Assembly: GCF_002266855.1 (NCBI RefSeq)
Contig: NZ_NGJN01000002.1
Location: 434,001 to 498,000, forward strand
DNA: 64,000 nt
From: Winogradskyella aurantia
GTDB lineage: Bacteria > Bacteroidota > Bacteroidia > Flavobacteriales > Flavobacteriaceae
Reading direction: 5' to 3'
Shown: positions 1-8,751 of the stretch, one piece after another
Layout of the letters: each line of letters opens with the position of its first letter
Position numbering within the stretch: position 1 is the stretch's first letter
Program-made: the position numbers and the translations under genes
The notes under the pieces: generated by a model
What the model was told of the DNA's origin: nothing
Databases searched by the model: none
What the model saw: only the letters and a program-made list of their open reading frames with translations

Positions 1-114
1 GTATACCCATCGGATATAAAAAAGGTGGTACAATGGTATAACTTACTTCAAAAGAACGATCTTCTCCATACTTTTGACACCGAGGAAGAGGCCGATATCT
101 CTGAAGAAGAATAA
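1..114 (+). CDS. C-terminal end of a DUF5606-type protein (partial)
   Basis: An open frame runs from the first base to a TAA at 112-114 and encodes the last 37 residues of a protein whose start lies left of the window. The visible part has a VYPSDIKK...WYNLL stretch followed by an acidic tail ending in three glutamates. From memory, this matches the C-terminal part of the DUF5606/DUF6852 proteins that sit just before mazG in Flavobacteriaceae; their function is unknown. The stop lies two bases before the mazG start, so the two genes are almost certainly one operon. The family assignment rests on a short fragment. Confidence 0.6.
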   Translation, partial: VYPSDIKKVVQWYNLLQKNDLLHTFDTEEEADISEEE

Positions 115-116
115 GC

Positions 117-890
117 ATGACGGATAAGTCTACCCAATTAAAGGCCTTTGAGCGCTTGTTAATTATTATGGATGAGTTGCGGGAGCAATGTCCTTGGGAT
201 AAAAAACAAACTATGGAGTCCTTGCGCCATCTCACTATTGAAGAAGTTTACGAACTCGGGGATGCTATTTTAGATAAGGATTTAGATGAAGTAAAAAGGG
301 AATTGGGTGACGTATTGCTGCATATTGTATTCTATTCAAAAATAGGTAGTGAAAGTAATAATTTTGACATCGCTGATGTTTGCAACTCCATATGTGACAA
401 GTTAGTTGAGCGGCATCCACATATTTATGGGGATGTGAAAGTAGACAATGAAGAGGATGTAAAACGAAATTGGGAACAATTAAAGCTAAAAGAAGGTAAA
501 AAAAGTGTATTAGAAGGAGTCCCAAAAAGTCTGCCCGCAATGGTAAAGGCGAATCGTATACAAGATAAGGTAGCTGGTGTAGGATTTGATTGGGAAGAGC
601 CCGAGCAGGTTTTTGAAAAAGTAGAGGAGGAGCTTTCTGAACTTAAGGAGGAGCTAACCCGTGGTAACCAAGATGCTATTGAAAATGAGTTTGGTGATGT
701 GCTTTTTTCTCTTATTAATTATGCACGTTATTTAAAGGTTAATCCCGAAAATGCTTTAGAGCGCACTAATAAAAAATTCATTAAAAGGTTTCAATATCTT
801 GAAAATAAGGCTAAACTATTAAACAAGTCTTTACAGGACATGACCCTTTCTGAAATGGATATACTTTGGGAGGAAGCTAAGTCTCTGTAG
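117..890 (+). CDS. mazG: Nucleoside triphosphate pyrophosphohydrolase MazG
   Basis: All-alpha NTP pyrophosphohydrolase that converts NTPs or dNTPs to NMPs and pyrophosphate, cleaning the cytosolic nucleotide pool. The 257-residue length is typical of two-domain MazG. The N-terminal repeat shows CPWDKKQT, then EEVYE (about residue 42) and ELGDVLLH (about 63), which are the metal-binding EExxE and ExxD motifs. A second copy follows with EEELSELKEEL (about 170) and EFGDVLFSLINYAR. The start lies two bases after the preceding stop. It converges on the DUF349 gene across a hairpin terminator. Confidence 0.95.
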   Translation: MTDKSTQLKAFERLLIIMDELREQCPWDKKQTMESLRHLTIEEVYELGDAILDKDLDEVKRELGDVLLHIVFYSKIGSESNNFDIADVCNSICDKLVERHPHIYGDVKVDNEEDVKRNWEQLKLKEGKKSVLEGVPKSLPAMVKANRIQDKVAGVGFDWEEPEQVFEKVEEELSELKEELTRGNQDAIENEFGDVLFSLINYARYLKVNPENALERTNKKFIKRFQYLENKAKLLNKSLQDMTLSEMDILWEEAKSL

Positions 891-1090
891 TATCCCTAGA
901 TTTATGTTCAATTTTTAATGGATATTGACACAACCCTGTTAAATGTTTCAAAAATTCCTGTTTAAAACATCCAAAGCCTATTTTAAGTCCGTAAATAAAT
1001 TATAAAGGCTATAACGTTTTTATAATCTTAGTTGGAAATCTTAGTTATGCGAAGCGGTTGTAATTAAGGTTAATTTAGTTTAGTTAGGGC

Positions 1091-1124
1091 AAAACCCATC
1101 TGTTTTAAAAATCGGATGGGTTTT
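1091..1124. terminator. Bidirectional hairpin terminator between mazG and the DUF349 gene
   Basis: AAAACCCATC at 1091-1100 pairs with GATGGGTTTT at 1115-1124 around a 14-base loop. With A residues on one side and T residues on the other it can terminate both convergent genes. The rest of the gap from 891 to 1142 shows no gene. Confidence 0.85.
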
Positions 1125-1142
1125 GTATTAGGTCTATTTTGG

Positions 1143-3164
1143 TTAGTACATATCACGAACCTTAGATAACTTGACTTTCCAAGTGTCTAACTCTTTTTTG
1201 TGGTTAGCTATATTCTTATGTACATCTTTAACCAATGGATTATCAGACTCAACATTGGAAAAGAATTGCAAGTTGTTTTCTAATTGGTTGATTTCAGACT
1301 TTATTTCACTAATCTTCTTACGAATGAAATTTTGTTCATTATCTAATTTTCTGGTATCATTATCATCAGTAGCAAGATTTTCTAACTTACTTTCAAACTT
1401 CACCATCTCAAGTTTGGATTTATCCATTTTTAGGGTATCGAATGTTTCATCGATAGCTTTATAAAACTTACCATCAATGTACCTTTTGTTCTGTGGTACA
1501 TGACCAATGGACTTCCATTCCGCTATTTTATCTCTTAAAATTTTAATATTTGATTTAACATCGTCTTCCAGTTTTAAGGATTTCAATTCTTCTAGAAGTT
1601 TTACTTTTTTGTCAAAAGCGTCATATAGATGTTGGTGCTCTTCCTTCTTTTTGGCGTGTATTCTATCGAAATAGTGATTACAGGCTTTCTTAAATTGTTT
1701 CCAGATTTTATCACTATCCCGTCGTGGTACATGGCCAATCTTTTTCCAATCGTTTTGTATTTTTTTCATTAAGGGTGTCACCACTTCAAAATCATCACTA
1801 TCCTTGTTGGCTTCCGCTATATCTATGAGCTCCTTCTTTTTCTGAAGGTTTTCATATTGACTTTTCTTTAAATTTTTATAAAACTGATTTTTACCGCGAT
1901 TGAAACTCCTTACAGCGTCCTTGAATTTAGCCCATGTTGCTTCATTTACTTTAAGCGGTACCTTGCCAGCATTGAAAAAAGCCTCACGCAACGCTTCTAT
2001 TTCCTTTATTTTTTTCTGCCAAGCACCGTGAGAATTAATTTTGTCCTCTGCTATAGTTTGTATTTGGGCTATAATTTCTTCTTTCTTTTCAAGGTTTTTC
2101 TCATAAGCTTTGTCAAGATCCTTGTAGTAAGCTTGACGTTTGTCATGAATGCTTTTAGTGGCATTGCTAAAACGCTCCCAAATTTCTTCCCTGTGCTCTT
2201 TGGCCACGGGGCCGAGCTCTTCTTTCCACATTTTATGCAAAACTTGAAGTTCTCTAAAAGCACGGTTAATGTTGTCATCTGCAGCTAATTCTTCGGCACG
2301 TTCAATAATTTTAAGCTTTTGTTCATAATTATGCTTAAAGTCCAAATCGCGCAGGTCATTGTTAAGATGCAAGAAATCATAAAACCGTTCTACATGATGG
2401 TGATAAGTGTTCCAAGCGTTATTGTATTTGTCTCTAGGAATCGGTCCAGAATTACGCCACTTTTCTTGTAGCTCCTTAAAGTGCTTATAAGTTGTGTTTA
2501 TATTTTCTTCCACATTGAGCAAACCTTTAATCTCTTCAATTATCGCCAGGCGGTTTTCTAGATTTTGCTTAAGTGTTTGTTCTCTTTCTCGGTAATAGCT
2601 TTTAATATTTTGCCTGTATTCTTTATAGAGCTGATTAAAAAGTTTTTTGGTGTCATTCGTATAATAGAAATCTATTTCATTCCCACCATCATTGATGAAC
2701 TCTTCTTTCTTTTCATCAAGCAATTCCTCGAACTTAGCATTAAATTCAGATTTTATTTGATTGACATGCTTGGAAATTGTTTGAATTTTGTGATGTTTCA
2801 ATAAACGGTTAAGTTCATTTACTAGTTGGTCCATTGACATCGCATGATAATCCTTTTCCTCAACATCATGTCTTTCAGCATTAGACTCATCTTCAGCATC
2901 TTCAGCATTTGAAGCCTCAATTTCATCTACATGTTTATCATCTGATGGTTCTTCTTTATCGGTAGGTTCTTTATCCTCATTAATTTCTGAAGTTTTGGTA
3001 GCACTGGGTTTATGCTCGGGTTCTGATGGGTTAACTTTCTTTGTTGGAGCTAGGTCTTTAGAGGTTTCTTCAACGTTTAAGGTTGTTTCTTTTGTAGTAG
3101 TGTTGTCCTCTGTGACTGTTTCTTTTTTTCCATCTGCTTCTTGCAGGTTATCATTCTCAGACAT
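1143..3164 (-). CDS. DUF349 repeat protein
   Basis: A 673-residue soluble protein. The first 110 residues are acidic, low-complexity and rich in Glu, Thr, Lys and Ser. At least five consecutive DUF349 repeats of about 70 residues follow, each with a W-K-x-(I/S)-G-x-(V/I)-P core such as WRNSGPIPRD, WKKIGHVPRR and WKSIGHVPQN. The tail is a predicted coiled coil. DUF349 proteins are common in Bacteroidota and in actinobacteria; no reaction is established. No signal peptide or membrane segment is visible, so it is probably cytosolic. It is followed by its own terminator and preceded by a promoter-like site at 3190-3221. Confidence 0.9.
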   Translation of the reverse strand: MSENDNLQEADGKKETVTEDNTTTKETTLNVEETSKDLAPTKKVNPSEPEHKPSATKTSEINEDKEPTDKEEPSDDKHVDEIEASNAEDAEDESNAERHDVEEKDYHAMSMDQLVNELNRLLKHHKIQTISKHVNQIKSEFNAKFEELLDEKKEEFINDGGNEIDFYYTNDTKKLFNQLYKEYRQNIKSYYREREQTLKQNLENRLAIIEEIKGLLNVEENINTTYKHFKELQEKWRNSGPIPRDKYNNAWNTYHHHVERFYDFLHLNNDLRDLDFKHNYEQKLKIIERAEELAADDNINRAFRELQVLHKMWKEELGPVAKEHREEIWERFSNATKSIHDKRQAYYKDLDKAYEKNLEKKEEIIAQIQTIAEDKINSHGAWQKKIKEIEALREAFFNAGKVPLKVNEATWAKFKDAVRSFNRGKNQFYKNLKKSQYENLQKKKELIDIAEANKDSDDFEVVTPLMKKIQNDWKKIGHVPRRDSDKIWKQFKKACNHYFDRIHAKKKEEHQHLYDAFDKKVKLLEELKSLKLEDDVKSNIKILRDKIAEWKSIGHVPQNKRYIDGKFYKAIDETFDTLKMDKSKLEMVKFESKLENLATDDNDTRKLDNEQNFIRKKISEIKSEINQLENNLQFFSNVESDNPLVKDVHKNIANHKKELDTWKVKLSKVRDMY

Positions 3165-3189
3165 TTGTCAATAAATTTTGTGTATGCGC

Positions 3190-3221
3190 TAAAGATAGTA
3201 ACAACTCCAATAACTACAAAG
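3190..3221 (-). promoter_or_regulatory. Candidate promoter of the DUF349 gene
   Basis: On the minus strand TATCTTTAG (3190-3198) resembles the Bacteroidota -7 element TAnnTTTG. A TTTG-type -33 element lies at 3217-3220, about 18 bases upstream. The predicted start of transcription lies shortly before the gene start at 3164. Confidence 0.5.
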
Positions 3222-3243
3222 GAAATAAGGATTTGGCTTTGTC

Positions 3244-4014
3244 TTATGACTTATTCCATATCTCCCAAGCCTTATCGGCTTGTAGTTTGAGCATTTCTAG
3301 ACCGTTGATGGTTGTGGCGCCTTTAATGTCGCCACAACTTAAAAATTTTGTCTGTTCTGGGTTGTAGATAAGGTCATAAAGAATGTGCTGTTCTGTTATA
3401 GCCTCATAGGGTATGTCTGGGCACTCATTTACCTTAGGAAAGGTGCCTATTGGTGTACAATTAATAATAATGGGGTAGCTTGAGATGATTTCTTCAGTTA
3501 AATCAGAATAAAGAAATTTCACAGTTTCTTTTTCAACTCTTGAAACAAAGTCATAATCAATTTTCAGCTTCTTGAGTGCGTAGGCAACAGCTTTAGAAGC
3601 ACCTCCGGTACCTAAAATTAATGCGCGATTGTGCATTTGTTTTAGATGTGGCTCTAGCGATTTTTTAAAGCCGTAATAATCTGTATTGTAACCAATAAGT
3701 CTTTGGTAACGGGTTATTCTAATGGTATTAACAGCTCCAATTTTTTTAGCGCGCTTGTTTAGACCATCAAGTAGTGGAATCACGTCTTCCTTATAGGGTA
3801 TGGTTACATTTAAACCCTTTAGGTTTGGCGTACTTCTTATGATGTCATCTAAGGTTTCAATATGTTCTAGATCAAAATTAACATACGAATAGGGTAGATT
3901 TTCCCTTTTAAATTTTTCAGTGAAATAGGCGCGTGAAAAGGAGTAGGAAATATTTTTTCCTACCAAACCAAATTTAATCTTTAACTTTTCTTGTGCGTTG
4001 TCCATACCATTCAA
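3244..4014 (-). CDS. aroE: Shikimate dehydrogenase AroE
   Basis: NADPH-dependent reduction of 3-dehydroshikimate to shikimate in the aromatic amino acid pathway (cytosol). The N-terminal FGLVGKNISYSFS stretch holds the shikimate-binding serines, NVTIPYKEDV holds the catalytic lysine, and LGTGGASKAVAY is the nucleotide-binding loop. The C-terminus GLEMLKLQADKAWEIW is typical. The outermost start overlaps the upstream DUF368 gene by 41 bases; an ATG at 4005 gives a shorter N-terminus and is equally plausible. It is the last gene of an apparent operon with the two DUF368 genes. Confidence 0.93.
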   Translation of the reverse strand: MNGMDNAQEKLKIKFGLVGKNISYSFSRAYFTEKFKRENLPYSYVNFDLEHIETLDDIIRSTPNLKGLNVTIPYKEDVIPLLDGLNKRAKKIGAVNTIRITRYQRLIGYNTDYYGFKKSLEPHLKQMHNRALILGTGGASKAVAYALKKLKIDYDFVSRVEKETVKFLYSDLTEEIISSYPIIINCTPIGTFPKVNECPDIPYEAITEQHILYDLIYNPEQTKFLSCGDIKGATTINGLEMLKLQADKAWEIWNKS

Positions 4015-4993
4015 GACCTAATACTATCAAAACTCCCAAGACAATATAAGCAATAGCTAAATAAGTTTCGCTGTTAAACTCGGGTAAAAAACGTTCGTAA
4101 TTCTCAATAATTTGTTTTCCAGTAGAATCCAATACAAAATCACCATCCATATTGGTCTTATAAATGGTTTTTTTCCATGGCCAAACGACACCTAGAGAAC
4201 CAATTATAAATCCTACAATAGTAGCAAGTGTTATATTTTTATAGTGGTGTAAAATATAATTGAGAATATGTGAAAAGGTAACCAAACCCGCTACCGAACC
4301 AAGTGTAAAAACAGCAAGTACCTTTAACATTCGAAGTCTAACCTGATTTTCTAAAAATGTAAAATCCCCACTTAGAAGTTCAAAAATTGTATCGTAAAGG
4401 GCATTTACCGAATCTACGAGAAGGAGAACGTAATTGCCCAATAAAATTAGGATAAAAGATCCAGAAAATCCTGGAAGGGTCATCCCTGAGACACTAATCA
4501 TTCCACAAAAGAATACAAATAATAAATTGTCATTTTCGGTAGCTGGATCTAGAAAGCTAATACTAAGACCAACCACAGTTCCAAGAATTAAGGCTGTTAT
4601 CGTTTTTCGATTCCAATCCTTAAAATCTTTGTTTATATAGTAAATTGAGCCTAGAATCATTCCAAAAAATGTGCTCCAGACATAAAGTTGATAGTTCTCA
4701 ATGAGATAATCCAAAATTTTGGAAACACTAAAGTAACTCACTACCATTCCCAGAAAGAGCAGGCCTAAAAACTTCCCATTAATATAGCGATAAAAACTCT
4801 TGTATCTACCAGATACCAGCAACTTAAAGGCTGTTTTGTTGACGCGTTGAAGTGAATAAATAAATTCCTCATAGAAGCCTGCAACAAAAGCCACCACACC
4901 ACCCGAAACGCCTGGAACTTTATTGGCTGCGCCCATAGCCAGTCCTTTGATGACCAAAAAAACACGATCTTTAAGACTTCTAGTGCTTTCCAT
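3974..4993 (-). CDS. DUF368 membrane protein (polyprenyl-phosphate transporter type), copy 2
   Basis: A 339-residue polytopic inner-membrane protein. Near the N-terminus is MGAANKVPGVSGGVVAF and near the middle LPGFSGSFILILLG, the two internally repeated PGxSG signatures of DUF368. DUF368 proteins have been linked to recycling of undecaprenyl phosphate across the membrane (PopT), which would place this protein in cell-envelope lipid-carrier recycling. The link for this copy is inferred from the family. It overlaps the preceding DUF368 gene by one base and the following aroE by up to 41 bases, so translation is probably coupled. Confidence 0.88.
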   Translation of the reverse strand: MESTRSLKDRVFLVIKGLAMGAANKVPGVSGGVVAFVAGFYEEFIYSLQRVNKTAFKLLVSGRYKSFYRYINGKFLGLLFLGMVVSYFSVSKILDYLIENYQLYVWSTFFGMILGSIYYINKDFKDWNRKTITALILGTVVGLSISFLDPATENDNLLFVFFCGMISVSGMTLPGFSGSFILILLGNYVLLLVDSVNALYDTIFELLSGDFTFLENQVRLRMLKVLAVFTLGSVAGLVTFSHILNYILHHYKNITLATIVGFIIGSLGVVWPWKKTIYKTNMDGDFVLDSTGKQIIENYERFLPEFNSETYLAIAYIVLGVLIVLGLEWYGQRTRKVKD

Positions 4994-5961
4994 TAAACCC
5001 TTTTTTTAGCCTTTCCTAAACTTTCGAGAATGAGGATAGTGGCAAATCCAATAACAACAAAAACCAAGGCTAGAAGAAGCTGATTATTACCTTCAAAAGC
5101 GTAGGGTGAAATACTTTTATCGAGCAGGGTAACTTCTTCTCCTTTTGAATTAATACGAGTTTTTAAAACTTGTTTCCAAGGCCATATTTTATTGAGAGAC
5201 CCAATCATAAACCCAGTTAAAATGGCAAGGGTAAGATTTTTTTTGTGCTTAAACATCCAGTTTAATGCTTTGGAAAACACCTTAAGTCCTATGACCGCTC
5301 CAATGGCCAAAAGACAAAATTTGAGAAAAGCATCCTTAAAAAGTTCGAGGTTTCCGGTTGTAAGGCCTTCAACCAAATTATTTACAGTGTCAATCGCTGT
5401 TTGGTAAGCGCCTAATATGAGAAGAATAAATGCGCCCGAAACCCCTGGGAGTATCATGGCGATGATGGCTATAAAGCCACAGAACAGTAAATAGCTATAA
5501 CTATCTGGTGATGCAAACGGTTCTGCAAGCGTAATAAAATAGGACAGAGCAGAGGTTATGATAATGGCAACGATTATCACTACGGTCCAAGATTTTATTT
5601 GTTTGGCAATATACAGTATGCTTGCCAAGACCAGACCAAAAAAGAAGGACCACAATAAAACAGGTTCGTTATTTAGCAACCACTTAATAAGTTTGGCTAA
5701 GGATAGGATGCTTATGGCTATACCACAAAATAGCACCAACAAAAAAGTACCATTAATGGATTTCCATGCGACTTTAAAACCGCCTTGTTTCCATAACTTA
5801 AAAAATCCGATATTTACCTTATCAATGCTTTCAATAAGTTCTTCATAAATCCCAGAAATAAACGCTATTGTTCCACCAGAAACTCCAGGGACAACATCTG
5901 CAGCTCCCATGGCAATGCCCTTTAAGGCGATGATTAAATAGTCTAAAAAACCTCTTTGCAT
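4993..5961 (-). CDS. DUF368 membrane protein (polyprenyl-phosphate transporter type), copy 1
   Basis: A 322-residue membrane protein and clear paralog of the next gene downstream. It carries MGAADVVPGVSGGTIAF at the N-terminus and LPGVSGAFILLILGAY in the middle, and shares the IGSLNKIWPWK / IGSLGVVWPWK stretch with its partner. The two probably arose by tandem duplication and have diverged substantially. Family knowledge suggests a polyprenyl-phosphate translocase at the inner membrane. It is the first gene of the DUF368-DUF368-aroE operon. Confidence 0.88.
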   Translation of the reverse strand: MQRGFLDYLIIALKGIAMGAADVVPGVSGGTIAFISGIYEELIESIDKVNIGFFKLWKQGGFKVAWKSINGTFLLVLFCGIAISILSLAKLIKWLLNNEPVLLWSFFFGLVLASILYIAKQIKSWTVVIIVAIIITSALSYFITLAEPFASPDSYSYLLFCGFIAIIAMILPGVSGAFILLILGAYQTAIDTVNNLVEGLTTGNLELFKDAFLKFCLLAIGAVIGLKVFSKALNWMFKHKKNLTLAILTGFMIGSLNKIWPWKQVLKTRINSKGEEVTLLDKSISPYAFEGNNQLLLALVFVVIGFATILILESLGKAKKRV

Positions 5962-5997
5962 TTCAAATTTTATAAGGAATGCTAAAATATGGATTTT

Positions 5998-7404
5998 TTA
6001 GTTGGATGTGTTTTTAGAATCCGAAATAATGGCCTTTACAACAGGTTTTTGCTTGATGTTTGGAAATAATTCCGTCAGGATAAAGTCGTAATCCTTGTTA
6101 AGGTGAAGCGCATTTTTGAGATGAAAGCGTCCTTTTTCAGCCAAATGGGTTGTAAAATATAGGCCCGCCAAACGATATTCTATTTCTGCATTTTCTGGAT
6201 AAAACTCCGTGGCTTCGGTTAAATTTAAAATTGCAGCATGATATTCTCCCAAGGCAATAAGAATATCGGATCGATTCAGCCATGAATCCAACTCGTAATT
6301 ACCCAACTGAAGGGTACGTTTATAACCGTGTTCAGCTTCTTCCAGGAAATTCAACCGCTTATTAACAATGGCATAAAGCTTCCAGTACAATACGTTATCA
6401 CCATCAATGTTTACTGCGCTATTAATGTAAAAGAGTGCCTTTTGATAGTTGAGGCGTTTCATATAGAATTTGGTAATTGCAATCCAACCCTTATCTAGAA
6501 GTGGATCATCTTCAACCGTTTTTTTATAGAACTGAACAGCCAGGTCGTCTTTACTGAGTTTTTCATAACAGTGGCCTATTCGTAACAAAGCGAATGATGT
6601 CGGTTCATCTAAGGCCAAGGTTATTTTATAATTTTCTATGGCTTCTTCATAGCGTTTTAATTTCTCAAGTACTTTTCCTTTCTCAATATAGGCTCCAACA
6701 AACGTATCGTCTGAAATAATAGCGAAATCAAAAGCTGCATTAGCTTTTGTATATTCCTTTATTGTAAAATACTGTCTACCTAATTGATGCCAAGCCACTT
6801 CACAATACGGATTAGTATCAATAAAATTATTGAGGTATTCTATGGCTTCCGCATTCTTATTTAAAAAGTCATAGCAGTAAATAATATTGTGTAAAGCACT
6901 ATAATCGGAGGTGTCTGCCTCAATACACTTTTTAAAATAAACAATGGCATTATCGAACTGGTCTAGAAATAAATATTCCATACCTACTAAGGCAAAGAGG
7001 TCAGCATCATCATCTGGGGTACCAGACATACCAATAGCAATGAGTAGGGTCTCAATAGCCAGTTCATGTTGGTCTTGTTTGGACAAAACATTGGCCTTTT
7101 GAATATAAATCTCTTCGTTATTAGGCTCTAATTCATTTAGTTTGTCTAAAATATGGTCTGCTTCCTCAAATTTGTTTTCTATAACAAATATTTCTACTTG
7201 GAATAGGCGTAAGTTAATAGATGAGGGGTGTTGTTCTAGTCCAAGTTTAATGGCGCGTTTCGCTAGAGCAATTTTACCATTTTCGAGATAGTGGTGGATG
7301 ATGTTTTCAAATTCATTTGAATCAAAAAACAAAATATCATTTGTTTTAAGCATTGATTCAAATCTAGTAAGTGAGAGATTTTCGTCGTCGTGACTATATT
7401 TCAT
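5998..7404 (-). CDS. Tetratricopeptide repeat protein
   Basis: A 468-residue protein built almost entirely of TPR units of about 34 residues, for example around ALAKRAIKLGLEQHP, QFDNAIVYFKKCIEADTSDY and RYEEAIENYKITLALDEP. There is no signal peptide or transmembrane segment, so it is probably a cytosolic protein-binding scaffold. The partner is not evident from the sequence. Such a TPR gene next to the DUF368 and aroE genes is common in Flavobacteriaceae. The gap upstream (7405-7564) contains a short palindrome, AAGTTGTGCAACTT, at 7515-7528 with no T-run. Confidence 0.9.
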   Translation of the reverse strand: MKYSHDDENLSLTRFESMLKTNDILFFDSNEFENIIHHYLENGKIALAKRAIKLGLEQHPSSINLRLFQVEIFVIENKFEEADHILDKLNELEPNNEEIYIQKANVLSKQDQHELAIETLLIAIGMSGTPDDDADLFALVGMEYLFLDQFDNAIVYFKKCIEADTSDYSALHNIIYCYDFLNKNAEAIEYLNNFIDTNPYCEVAWHQLGRQYFTIKEYTKANAAFDFAIISDDTFVGAYIEKGKVLEKLKRYEEAIENYKITLALDEPTSFALLRIGHCYEKLSKDDLAVQFYKKTVEDDPLLDKGWIAITKFYMKRLNYQKALFYINSAVNIDGDNVLYWKLYAIVNKRLNFLEEAEHGYKRTLQLGNYELDSWLNRSDILIALGEYHAAILNLTEATEFYPENAEIEYRLAGLYFTTHLAEKGRFHLKNALHLNKDYDFILTELFPNIKQKPVVKAIISDSKNTSN

Positions 7405-7564
7405 AAACAGTTATATGGTTCACTGAAATAAATTTACTGGTATCATTGCTGTTTATGAGTATTTTGGATTAATGTTTTTAACAAAATAATTAACATTAAA
7501 CCGATACTTAAGACAAGTTGTGCAACTTACTAAGGCACATTGCTCTATGAATTATCAGAGTATA

Positions 7565-8740
7565 TTAAAGCGAATCTAATATTGACGATAATATCGTACA
7601 ACCCTCAATTAATTCTTCGTTAGAAATGGTTAAAGGCGGTGTTATCCGGATAGCCCTTGACTCAAAAAGAAGCCAAAATAGAATCAATCCTTGGTTTTGA
7701 GCAGCCAAAATTACTTGATTTGTTATTTCGGGATTATCAAGTATTAGGGCTAGCATAAGTCCCCTTCCTCTAATTTCCTTTATATGTGTATGTTGAAGAT
7801 GTTGTCGTATAAGCTGCTCCTTTTGCAACGCTTGTTCCATCAAATTAGATTCCGTAATCTCCTTTAGAGTAGCCAGTGCAGCAGCTGCAATAACAGGATT
7901 GCCACCAAAAGTGGTAATATGTCCTAGCTTAGGACTATGGCTTAAATAGGACATGATTTCTTTAGACGTAGAGAACGCACCTATAGGCAAGCCTCCACCC
8001 AAGCCTTTACCGGTAACAACTATATCTGGTGTACAGTTGTAATGTTCAAACCCGAAAAGTTTACCCGTTCTTCCAATTCCTGGTTGTATTTCATCTAAAA
8101 TCAACAAAGCGCCAACTGCCTTACACCGTTTTTCAACTTTGCTGAGATAATCTAGTTGGGGTTCTATAAAGCCAGCACCACCTTGAATGGTCTCAAGAAT
8201 TACTGCTGCGGTTTTTTCCGTAATTTGGCGTAAACACCATTCGCAGTTAAAGGTAATATGCCTTATGTCAGGAACAAGCGGTAAGAAGGGTTGTTTACGC
8301 TCCTGATAGTCCATTAGGCTCAAGGCACCCATAGTATTACCATGATACCCATTTTTTGCTGCAATGATTTCCGATCGTCCAGTATATCGTCTGGCTAATT
8401 TGAGACTACCTTCGATGGCTTCTGTTCCTGAATTTACCAGATAGGTGGATTTAAGAGGAGCGGGTAAGTGGCTAGCGAGAAGTTTAGCAAGTTCTACCGC
8501 TGGTTTTTGAATATACTCACCATAGACCATAACATGCAAGTATTTGTCTAATTGTGATTTTACAGCATCGACAACTTTAGGGTGGACGTGGCCCAAACTG
8601 CATGCCGAAACTCCAGCAACAAAATCGAGATAAGCTTTACCATTTTTATCGTAAATGTAAGATCCTTTTGCATATGCCACTTCTACAGCTAAGGGATGTG
8701 GTGTGGTTTGTGCCTGATATTTAAAGAAATCTTCCTGCAT
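7565..8740 (-). CDS. Class III PLP-dependent aminotransferase
   Basis: A 391-residue fold-type I aminotransferase of the acetylornithine/ornithine/GABA group. Visible features are the GVSACSLGHVHP N-terminal glycine region, NSGTEAIEGSLKLAR for phosphate binding, LILDEIQPGIGRTG with the PLP-interacting Asp, and VVTGKGLGGGLPIGAF with the Schiff-base lysine. The substrate cannot be read from the sequence; the gene is not beside arginine biosynthesis genes, so an argD role is not supported here. It lies 11 bases after the OstA-like gene and is probably cotranscribed with it. Confidence 0.9.
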   Translation of the reverse strand: MQEDFFKYQAQTTPHPLAVEVAYAKGSYIYDKNGKAYLDFVAGVSACSLGHVHPKVVDAVKSQLDKYLHVMVYGEYIQKPAVELAKLLASHLPAPLKSTYLVNSGTEAIEGSLKLARRYTGRSEIIAAKNGYHGNTMGALSLMDYQERKQPFLPLVPDIRHITFNCEWCLRQITEKTAAVILETIQGGAGFIEPQLDYLSKVEKRCKAVGALLILDEIQPGIGRTGKLFGFEHYNCTPDIVVTGKGLGGGLPIGAFSTSKEIMSYLSHSPKLGHITTFGGNPVIAAAALATLKEITESNLMEQALQKEQLIRQHLQHTHIKEIRGRGLMLALILDNPEITNQVILAAQNQGLILFWLLFESRAIRITPPLTISNEELIEGCTILSSILDSL

Positions 8741-8751
8741 CCTCTAATTTA

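Noticed and set aside
2565..2804. Hydrophobic 79-codon frame opposite the DUF349 gene
   Set aside because: Antisense shadow of a repeat-rich gene; hydrophobicity is what the complement of Lys/Glu codons gives.
7515..7528. Palindrome AAGTTGTGCAACTT
   Set aside because: No T-run for a terminator and no second copy; could be an operator, but nothing supports it.
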